Source: Macrosoma leucophasiata (taxonomy: Eukaryota; Arthropoda; Insecta; Lepidoptera; Hedylidae). From it: DNA of 64,000 bases. Each line of letters starts with the position of its first letter. Within the stretch, counting starts at the first letter, position 1. The stretch is from contig JAWQUS010000026.1 in the NCBI GenBank assembly GCA_036365455.1, forward strand, positions 12,604,001-12,668,000, in the 5' to 3' direction. Under the pieces are notes generated by a model. That model worked only from the letters and a program-made list of their open reading frames with translations, did no database searches and had not been told where the DNA came from. This document shows positions 55,591 to 64,000 of the stretch, piece after piece. The translations under genes were made by a program, and so were the position numbers.

Positions 55591-56199
55591 ACGATTGATT
55601 AATGGTCAGTAAATGCTAAAATAATAACACCATTATTTAAAAATATAGTCACATCACTATTGCTTCTATGGAGTGTAGGTAAATATTTTATAAAATGGGC
55701 TTAGTTTCCATACTGTTTGTATCTATACTGTGGTTAAGTTCTACAAGTCACGAGTAGGAAAATATCGATAAATAGTTTGTCACGTGCACATACTGCACAG
55801 TCTCTGCCATTATTTGTTTATTCTCTACTATTACCAAGTACACTAATAACAAACTACGGCTATTTTGACGCAAATGACCATTGATATACATTGTATATCA
55901 ATGCAAATGACACACGTTTTGTGATATTAATAAATTGATTATAATGTTTGTTTAGAAACCGGTCCCAAAATATATTTTGTATCGATAAACACACAGCTGC
56001 TTCATCCTGTTCAGTCTCCAGTTCATGCTTTGAATTGATTGGACACGAGACTGCGTACCTTGGTCTTCAATCACCTGTATTTTTGGACATTTGATGCGAC
56101 GACTTCTGGGAACTGATAGATACACTTACCTATTTCATAAAATTCCACGTTATATTCCCAGACTTCCAGGGTTCATCTGGAATTTTAATAGGTATATTA
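55591..56199. other. No gene recognised
   Basis: Contains a 25-bp palindrome at 55879-55903 (CATTGATATACA and inverse, 1-nt loop). Nothing else was recognised. Confidence 0.4.
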
Positions 56200-56690
56200 T
56201 TTATTTATTATGCAGGAAAGAGCATGAAAGTAAGTTGAACGCGGTCGAGATGAGATCGTTGCGCAAGATCTGCGGTGTATCACTCACCGATCGCGTTCGT
56301 AATGAAGATGTAAGAAAGAGACTTTGTGTGAATGATAGTATCGGTGTAAAAATGAAAAAAGGCATGCTCCGATGGTTCGGGCATATAGAAAGAATGTCGA
56401 ATGAGCGAATGACTAAACAGATATACAATGCGAATGTCGATGGTTGCAGAGGCCCAGGAAGACCAAGGCTGACCTACCATGACCAAATAGGTCGAGTTCT
56501 GTATGATGGTGGGGTCAAAAGTCTTAGGAATCGGCGTGCATGTATGAAGGGAATGATGAAGGTAGACGAGGCACGAGAGGTTTGTCAGAACCGGGATGTC
56601 TGGCGCTCTACACTCTCTGCCTACCCCGTTAGGGACCTGGCGTGAAGATACATACATACATATATACATATTATTTCCGTTAATTTCATT
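56200..56690 (+). pseudogene. LINE C-terminal part and 3' tail
   Basis: Open frame with SKLNAVEMRSLRKICGVSL, DRVRNEDVRKRL, KGMLRWFGHIERM, MTKQIYNANVDG and AREVCQNRDVWRS. It then runs into the tail CCGTTAGGGACCTGGCGTGA and ACATACAT repeats. This is the end of an RTE-like LINE protein downstream of the RT. No RT is present. A diverged copy lies at 59085-59440. Confidence 0.85.
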
Positions 56691-56720
56691 ATGAAAATAT
56701 AAATAATATTTGAATACTTA

Positions 56721-57234
56721 TCCTGGGCTACATCACGATATTTGTTAAAAGTTATTGTAACATTTCACACCCCTCTCTATCTTAAAGAAATCTGTTAAAG
56801 TTAGAGAAGGATGAGCAATGTAACAATAATAATGGCAACCCATTATACGTCCCACTGCTGGGCACGAGTCTCTCTCCTTTTTTGGGGGGAGGCCTGGAGC
56901 TTACCCCACCACGCTGCTCCAATGCGGATTGGTGGAGGTGGCTGGGTTAGTGGCCAATCTGCTGTCGGATGTTTTTCAAACCGCCCATAAGACCTCCGAC
57001 AAGGTTTAACGACTGCTATCTATCGATAGCAACCGGGACCGACGGCTTAACGTGCTCTCAGAAGCACGGAAACGCGCATTTAATTTGTCACTAGCGGTCA
57101 CCCATCTCACTACCCGACCGCGCCCGTAGTGCTTAACCGAGTAGATCGCTTATGATCTACACCAGCCGCCGGGCCATGCGCGCTTCTAATGTAACAACAA
57201 CTTTAGTAAATATCTTGGTGCAACCCAGGCTTAA
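56721..57234. mobile_element. MITE split by a SINE
   Basis: Same family as 21638-21767: left CCTGGGCTACATCACGATAT, right GGTGCAACCCAGGCTTA. The SINE at 56826-57187 sits inside with a 10-bp duplication. Confidence 0.8.
56826..57187 (-). mobile_element. 5S-rRNA-derived SINE with target duplication
   Basis: Same structure as 55229-55590. It is flanked by AATGTAACAA at 56816-56825 and 57188-57197, exact 10-bp duplications. These define the element ends and prove retroposition. Confidence 0.92.
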
Positions 57235-57319
57235 TATGCTATTTATAAATGCATATTATATCTTTATTGCGGTTTAACGATTGCCTCTTGTTATAATTAT
57301 GTCTTTTATTTACATTACG

Positions 57320-57580
57320 TAGGCAGAGGTAAATGCATGCATTCAAGCATACATGCAAACACCCACGATTCGCCGGTTACGTTTTTGTCCCATACAACAG
57401 GTGGCGAGCCTGTTGACATGTCCGGGCACATTACCAAACTTCGAGGTACTGGGAAATTTCCAGAAAATTGAAAAATTACAATAGAACTAGTGAAAAAGTA
57501 CTTTACACCATTATCTCTGATAATGCTCTACCCGGGAATCGAACCCAGGACCTCAGCGTAGTAGTAGTGGCCAGGCAGTT
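57320..57580 (-). mobile_element. tRNA-derived SINE, second copy
   Basis: Matches 7918-8218 (GGCAGAGGTAAATGCATGCA, GGTGGCGAGCCTGTTGACAT, B-box GGTTCGATTCCCGGG). The head is cut after GGCCACTACTACTACGCTGA. Confidence 0.8.
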
Positions 57581-58374
57581 AAATAATATTTCCAATACTT
57601 AATATGCTATTTATAAATGCATGTTGTCACTTAATTGCGGTTTAACGATTACTTCTCGTTATAAATGTATTATCTCTTTTTTATACTATTTCTATAATTT
57701 TTCACTGCAGTTGAACTTTTTGCAATTTAGGTAGGTACTTATTCGATTCTCATGTATCATTCATATCATTATGTCATGATCATAAATACCTTACCTACAT
57801 TTTCCTACCCAAAACACCACTTTAAATAATATAATCAGATAGAATCATCATTCAACCGACTTAAATTTTTAAAATTTTGTACTTTATTTAGCTTGCCACT
57901 TCAGGTACACCGTATATCCGCGTTTGGTGTGTTTGTAAAGGTTCTCTACATAACAAGTGACAATACCATAACTGATCCGACTTACGATCATTTACGTATA
58001 GTCTGGCTTTGTAAGGATTCTTCAAAGCTCAGCATGTATTGCGGGTTTCAAAACGTGTCTTACCATTGTTTGTCGGTAACTCAACCATACAACGTCTGTA
58101 TTGCTGGCATTACTCAAGCATGTATACCTACGGAGATTTTCTTTACTAAGTAGTAAGTATAATGACGTCATTACTCTCATTGAAAAGAAATAGTATAACT
58201 CTCTTTTGTAGTTTCTGAGATGTGAGATGTTTTCTTCAACTTCTCAACCTATTTTGTTTTCTTCATCTCCTTTGATGACCTACCCTTCATTGTGTGTTAT
58301 GAAGGGTAAGTATGGTTTAAATGTGTTTTGAAATTATTTGTCTAATGGATTATTTAATAGGTAGGTCATTATAC
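57581..58374. other. No gene recognised
   Basis: An 86-codon open frame at 57893-58153 has no family resemblance and no coding-like context. Confidence 0.4.
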
Positions 58375-58625
58375 CATCATCTTTTAAGCCGTAAAACGTC
58401 CATTGCTAGACCATAGTCTCCCGAACAAGAGCATGCCATAATCACCACGCTTGGCATGCGGATTGACCTCATTGACGATCGCAGAGGCGGTAGTTTTATC
58501 TCAGGACGCTGCTGCCCATCCTGCGTTATTGCACTTACTACCGCCCCATTGAAATGGTTTGACCGACTATTTGAGTTCTCTTCCAATAGTGAGCGGTGAG
58601 GTCGTCACGACTCAACGCCGATAAT
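58375..58625 (+). repeat. LINE 3' region, relative of 44120
   Basis: GACGATCGCAGAGGCGGTAG and CAGGACGCTGCTGCCCATCC, then the ACTACCGCCCCATTG block, as at 44120-44455. Confidence 0.6.
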
Positions 58626-58799
58626 AGGTAGGTAGTCAGGTGCAATTTTCCGTATTCAGTTTTTTGTGGAGTCATTCTTATAAGCATAATGTATTAACAA
58701 ATAAGGATAATTAACAGCTTCTGTAATATACATATACTATATTATGTAATATAATATAGGTACGGTCTTACTGAAACAATGCACGTTCATTTAATTACG

Positions 58800-59058
58800 C
58801 ACATTTAGCTACACGGTAGGCATGTGGGCAGGGCACATAGCTCGACGAACTGACGGCCGTTGGGGCAGAGCAGTTCTCGAGTGGCGACCGCGTACCGGAA
58901 AGCGAAGTGTGGGCGGCCTGTCCCACAAGATGGACCGACGACCTGGTGAAGGTCGCGGGCAATCGCTGGATGAGGGCGGCTCAGGACCGTTCGTTGTGGC
59001 ATTCTTTGGGGGAGGCCTTTGTTCAGCAGTGGACATCTTTTGGCTGAAATGATGAGGC
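58800..59058 (+). pseudogene. RTE LINE, C-terminal end
   Basis: MWAGHIARRTDGRWGRAVLE then, after a frameshift, VAGNRWMRAAQDRSLWHSLG and EAFVQQWTSFG with stop. Typical end of a lepidopteran RTE protein. 5'-truncated. Confidence 0.85.
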
Positions 59059-59084
59059 ATGTATTAAATACTTAAAAAAAATAG

Positions 59085-59440
59085 AATCGCGTTCGTAATG
59101 AAGATGTAAGATAGAGGCTTTGTGAATGAGAGTATCAGTGTAAAAATGAAAAAAGGCATACTGCGATGGTTTGGACATAGATACCTATAGAAAGAATGTC
59201 GAATGAGCGAATGACTAAACAGATATACAATGCGAATGTGGATGGTTGCAGAGGCCCAGAAAGACCAAGACTGATCTACCATGACCAAATAGGTCGAGTT
59301 CTGTGGGTCAAAATTGTGGGGTCAAAAGTCTTAGGAATCGGCGTGCATGTATGATGATATGAGGCACGGAATGTGCCGAGACCGGGATATCTGGCGCTTT
59401 ACACTCTCTGCCGGCGTGATGATACATATTACATAATACA
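59085..59440 (+). repeat. Degenerate LINE fragment, relative of 56200
   Basis: GAATGTCGAATGAGCGAATG and CAGAGGCCCAGAAAGACCAA match the 56200 copy with many indels. Confidence 0.7.
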
Positions 59441-60214
59441 CGACACCTATAGGTGTTGTTGTAATTGCTAAGGCCTGTAGCTCGTTTAGGAATCTAGATT
59501 AATTAGATCGTCCCATTTATTATATTAGAGTAGAATCAGCAATCTTGAGGTGATGTAGCAACGGTGAAAATAGTTAGGTTAGGTGTAATATTGCCGAAAT
59601 ATATTGCTCGCTGGTCCCTATGAGTGGCGAGCTCTATTATGTAGGTAGATACTTGATTTAGATACGTGGTAGTTAATGTTATAGGTATTGTATACTTAAA
59701 AGGAGTCCCTTGCCACAGCTTAATTGTAAAACATATTTGATCTATCGAATAAAGATTTTTATTATTATTATGTTGTTATGCATAATTTGCCACGACTTAA
59801 TAGTATCGGGTTTACTACCACCCACGGGCCTAGGCCAAGTGAGCGTTAGGAGAAATGTCCTAAAAAGTTGTCATGTATTTAAAAATTTTCTAACTAATCT
59901 ACATGTATTTAAAATTACAGCTTTCTGTAGCTGGATATATGTGTAAGGTGGTAGATCTATTGTTATTTTATTATTAATACCACTCACTCATCGCATAAAT
60001 ACATAACTGCACAGAAAAAAATACTGGTAACAACCTATTTAACATTAATCTAGCTTATTGCATTCTTGTTGCATTTGTCATACATGTTGCATGAAACGTA
60101 CTACTAGACGAACAAGTAGTATTGATTCAGTCTGTAATGTTTTAATAATGAACGTAGCACGTCCAAATACACGTCTGCGGTTCTTATTTGTGTATTGTTT
60201 ATGACATTTTTTAA
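59441..60214. other. No gene recognised
   Basis: AT-rich, nothing recognised. Confidence 0.4.
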
Positions 60215-60460
60215 GATAATTCAAAACATTTTTTAATATAGTTTATTTAAATTTAACTAAAGTATGTATGTATCATTTTGTTCGATAACCTTTTGCCATC
60301 TTGTAGGTAGGGACATGATCCCATTGCTATAAAAAATTTGGGACTTCTCATCAAAATACCGCGACAAGTGGATTTGGCAATCTTCTCGTGATGTTAACCT
60401 AACATTGCATAAAGAATTCTGAAGAGACCGAAACAGGTGGAAATCTGAAGGTGATGATGA
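60215..60460 (-). pseudogene. mariner transposase, 3' end
   Basis: On the minus strand it encodes SDFHLFRSLQN to KVIEQND and stop, nearly the same as the end of the 14893 copy. It also has the same non-coding end (AATGTTTTGAATTATCTT). Confidence 0.88.
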
Positions 60461-60611
60461 AGTAGACTCCATGACCTCATGTAAACCGTTATTTAAAAAA
60501 TTAAATCTATTGACATTGCCATCCTTATATATTCTTCAAATCAGCTGATTTGTACTCAAGCATTTATATCTGTATAAAAGGAAGTCGGATACTAACACGT
60601 TTGTTCTCAGC

Positions 60612-60815
60612 AAAAGAGATCCCACTAAACTAGCCATACCAAAAAGAATTACAGCTTTGTGTCACAAAAATAGTTACATGATGTCGATCAAAATATATAA
60701 CAAGATTCCAAAGAACATTAGAGAGTTACCTAAAAAACAAATTAAAAAGCATCTTTATACCTGGCTAGTTACTAAATGCTATTATTGTGTTAAAGAATTT
60801 TTAGACGACAATTAA
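60612..60815 (+). pseudogene. LINE C-terminus with TCTTTG tail
   Basis: 67 codons: KLAIPKRITALCHKNSYM, IKIYNKIPKNIRELPKKQIK, TWLVTKCYYCVKEFLDDN and stop. This resembles the end of Jockey/CR1-like LINE proteins. A (TCTTTG)n end at 61087-61104 probably closes the element. Confidence 0.65.
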
Positions 60816-61635
60816 TTTTTATTATCAATAAAACTATTTGCTTAGAAAAAATACAGCCATAAATTTATTTTAGAAAATATTGACATGTGTTGAATTGTGT
60901 TTATTATGACCAAAGATTAAAATAAAATTTGATTGTTGTAATGATTGACATAATATTCAATAAGGTATTTATTTTATTATATGTATTACAATTTCTATTT
61001 TGCATGTCAAGAATCTGACGAAATATGTGAATCCTAATTATCTAAAACTAAGAACTTATTATGTACCATATTTCAGGCAAATAAATGTCTTTGTCTTTGT
61101 CTTTAATGTTTGACAAAAATAAATAAATACGGATATTTTTTTTGCCTCGTCGTTCATTTCCGATAAAACAGGAAACGTTAAAATCATAAGCAACAAGTTC
61201 CGCCATCGTAGTTGAGCTTTTGATATATTTGGGGTTCTTTGGGAAGAATAATTTATAAGTATTTATTTTCTCTATTCGTGCGAGATCGCAGATATTTGCG
61301 ATGCGATGCGAATTCGCAGTTATGTGTGGGAGCCCTAAGTAGGTATCTGTTTCCTTGCACTAGTTAGGTACTATTTGTTATGCAAGGTGTTTTTTAGGAC
61401 ACTTAAAATTTTAAAAAGGTAAATTTAATCATTCGTATCGCTTTAGAATTAATTAATGTGACAAAGATTTGACAGGTACCTAGGTATGTATGTTCCTACG
61501 AGCTATTTGTATGGAAAAATGAAATTGTTTTTTTTTGCTATTTTTCTTTGTTCTTACAATTTCTTCATATATGTACCTACTCGTAGATCATAGAGCGCCA
61601 GCCCGTCTACTGTAGATGTTTTTACGCTGCAATAT
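60816..61635. other. LINE 3' region, then unrecognised sequence
   Basis: Up to about 61105 probably the LINE's 3' end. After that AT-rich sequence; a fragment of the TTCGTATTGCCT family near 61500-61570 (TTTGTATGGAAAAATGAAAT). Confidence 0.4.
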
Positions 61636-61797
61636 TCATTTACCATTAATGTGAACTGTAGGGTCTCTATCCGTGTATTATTACGGGGCCGTAAATTACC
61701 ATCTAACCTTAACACGATACTGCTGAACACTACCATTTGGTGGCAGATAGATTAGGTAATGCGGTGGTGACTACGCCCTCCTGCGCTGGAACCATAA
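61636..61797 (-). mobile_element. HaSE2-like SINE, fragment
   Basis: CACTACCATTTGGTGGCAGA, GGTAATGCGGTGGTG and the variant GGGGCCGTAAATTACC; internal deletion and truncated head. Confidence 0.65.
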
Positions 61798-62779
61798 GTC
61801 AAAAAAATACACAAAATAGTGGCTAAAAAAACACACGTAGACATACCTACGATAGTTAATGTAACACGTCAAAGTATAAAGGTCAAAACTATTAATGGAA
61901 CATTAATCATTACGTCTGCACCATAATAGGAAACCATGTCATGTGTTATCTAATGTTGTTTTAAAAGTAAGAGTTTTACATGCTCTTTTCATTCCTTGTG
62001 TTCTGTCCCTTTTGTTAGGAAACAACTGAACCCTTATATGATCACTTGTCCTGTCGTCCGTCTGTCTATCTGTCCGTCTGTTATAGGTGTTTTTTTCGAA
62101 CATGAATGTGTAAAGAAAATAAGTGAATTTTAAACATAGGTGCCACTTTTGGGGCATAAATTGGGTAGTAGAGGATAAAAAGATTAATTTTAATTGTATT
62201 GTGGGAAATATTGTGAAACAGGCTTTATTGTACGTACCTAAAAGAAAATTTTGTTGTCAAAAAAAATCGTATTTATTTACTCCACAATAACATTAACAGT
62301 ACAAAATTATGTCAATTGCAATACAAAACATTCTGTTGTGTCATGTAATTTATTGTGGAAATATTTTTTTAATAATTTTAAGTAACATTATTTCAAATTA
62401 TTCAACACAGCTCAGTTGTATGAATTGAAAACTCTCAGGTGCAAATACGGCCATAAATAAATAAAAGTCAACTAACATTCGATTTCCAGTATTTCCCCTA
62501 TATAGTCCCTACAAGTTTTGAAGGTTTCTCTTGATTTCAATTGGATCTCATAATTAAATCCCCATTTGAGGTTCAACTATACCATCTTGAAAGAGTACCT
62601 ACCTCAATTCATAAATAAGGGTTCCTTGTTTACTACGGAACCCTAATGATCCTTATTTGACCACAAAACGGGGAAGTTACATATACAGCCCAACATAGTA
62701 ACTTTTTTTATATTACCGGGACAGTATTTTATACTTGGCAACTTCACTTTGAGCTTCAGTGCTGGAGTTAATGTAAAAG
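61798..62779. other. No gene recognised
   Basis: Holds repeat relics: (GTCT)n at 62052-62080 and TTGTTTACTACGGAACCCTA at 62625. Otherwise AT-rich. Confidence 0.4.
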
Positions 62780-63075
62780 TTGTTTGATCTGGGTGTCAGC
62801 GTCTTTAAATTGTACCACCCGCTGTAGGGAGACTGGATATGTGGAAATGCTCAACTCATTTGAGCACTGATTTTTGGCCCAGAAAGTCTTAACCATAGAA
62901 GGAACATCCCTTGGTGCTGCAATATGGGTTTCTTCAAAACTGACGACAAAAGAGTCCATCATACTGGCAGCGCGTTGGTAAATCCCCTGATGTTGCAAAT
63001 GTCCACATGCGGTGTCACTTTCTATAAGGTGGCTCATCTGCTTGTTTGTCGACCTTTTGGATATAAAAGATTAAT
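62780..63075 (+). repeat. LINE 3' end, relative of 34711
   Basis: GGCCCAGAAAGTCTTAACCA, then GGCAGCGCGTTGGTAAATCC, GATGTTGCAAATGTCCACAT and the tail GCTCATCTGCTTGTTTGTCG. The order is as in the LINE at 34711-35950, diverged. Confidence 0.75.
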
Positions 63076-63687
63076 ATGACAAACCACGGAACCATGATCA
63101 TACAAAAGACTCGGAGTTTACCGGTTATGTTTAATTAAATCAAGAGGTCAATGATTTCGAAGAAGATGAAACAGCCTCTATTATTAATTAGCCATCGCCT
63201 CGAGGGTCATGTTATGGAAATGGCGACGGAATGCTTTCCACCGAAGCGAAGGAACATGGGCTATTAATCCTTTACCGTTGACCTTGATAGTGTATTCGTA
63301 AAAAATGCGAGGGTTAGTGTTATTTGCTTATTTCAAATGACGCTGTTACGATGTTACATGTTTTGAACATGGAATCATGCGAAGGACTATGGACAGAGAG
63401 ACTGTGGGCCGTTGGTTACAAGCCTACAGGAAGTTCGCCCGGCATTTCTGTTTATTATGGATCCCTTTACTTCGTAGACTCAAAGTGAGTTCATTACGAT
63501 CCTCTGTCAGGAATTGTGACTCTTACATAGTGGAATGTTAGTAGAGAAGGTCGTGGACGTTAGCAGCAAGACCTCATCCGTTAGTGTATAGGGCTGAACT
63601 ACATTAACATCTAACAGGAACGCCTTTCGATGGCAATGGAACTGATTCAGACAGAGACTCAGGGTTTCGTTGTTCAAGAGCGTTTAC
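63076..63687. other. No gene recognised
   Basis: Mixed sequence without recognised exons or repeat ends. Confidence 0.4.
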
Positions 63688-63897
63688 CTAAAGTATCTGC
63701 CGCCAATTGATGGAGTTTAACAATATCGTGTACTGCGTTGGATGGTAATGTGTAAAATATGGCCCGGTAATAACTACCACAGAGGCAAAACATGTTAGGG
63801 GTGGTAATGGCAACGCATTATCATTTTGACCTCCAGTTTTTGTGTAGATGGCTATAGGCTGCCGTTCAACTGCATGCTTCTTTGACTCCATAATAAC
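63688..63897 (+). mobile_element. HaSE2-like SINE, variant, diverged
   Basis: CCCGGTAATAACTACCACAG, AATGGCAACGCATTATCATT and GGCTATAGGCTGCCG; head missing. Confidence 0.75.
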
Positions 63898-64000
63898 AAT
63901 GAAGAACCAGTTAGTAAGTGATTAGCGATTTTGGAGATAGAATTACAATATCAACATTTAATTCACTCAAATGCCGCTGAGATGGCGGCATAATCCTGTG

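Noticed and set aside
56280..56669. 129-codon minus-strand frame
   Set aside because: Antisense of the LINE C-terminus at 56200-56690.
1..64000. A bacterial-type operon, CRISPR or defence system
   Set aside because: The window is clearly an insect nuclear genome; no such cluster exists in it.

Overview
The window is a piece of an insect nuclear genome, almost certainly a moth or butterfly. The evidence is split genes with GT-AG introns, an AT-rich background, and repeat families typical of Lepidoptera: a SINE beginning ACTGGTGGTAGAGCTCC, a 5S-rRNA-derived SINE, RTE and CR1/Jockey-like LINEs, a mariner, a gypsy LTR element and many MITEs. The species cannot be named from the sequence.

Left part (1-23.5 kb, minus strand): one large gene, an ANKLE2 homologue. 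Eight coding exons could be placed at 23451-23214, 20778-20623, 8760-8597, 7411-7271, 5866-5693, 3911-3747, 2926-2748 and 1998-938. Together they hold 759 codons with every junction in phase; the 3' end lies left of base 938 and probably outside the window. The second intron is 11.9 kb and is filled with transposons, including a 1.8 kb DNA element with a 10-bp target duplication, a mariner relic, an RTE relic and many SINEs.

Middle part (24-34 kb): WDR18 (minus, one coding exon, 26368-25025) lies upstream of ANKLE2 on the same strand. A possible first exon of a plus-strand gene (Met-Phe-Lys-Lys then a GTAAGT donor, MCTS1-like) lies at 27.9 kb. The adiponectin receptor gene (plus, one coding exon, 30275-31435) follows, with a long AT-rich 3' region to about 33.65 kb.

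Right part (34-64 kb): I found no complete cellular gene. It holds a 5'-truncated LINE (34711-35950), a 4762-bp gypsy-type LTR element with identical 599-bp LTRs and a decayed interior (45686-50447), several 5S-type SINEs, other LINE fragments, a second mariner fragment and one probable THAP-domain first exon (54368).

ANKLE2 homologues act at the nuclear envelope in post-mitotic reassembly, WDR18 acts in 60S ribosome maturation, and AdipoR is a membrane ceramidase-type receptor. Nothing suggests that they form one pathway. I found no new gene system. The most unusual signals are structural: a DNA transposon family with palindromic ends and GC-palindrome subterminal repeats, a set of near-perfect short-loop palindromes that look like fold-back (template-switch) events, a tandem duplication that copied an ANKLE2 splice acceptor, a pair of in-phase tandem splice donors, and a coding-dead LTR element that transposed recently.
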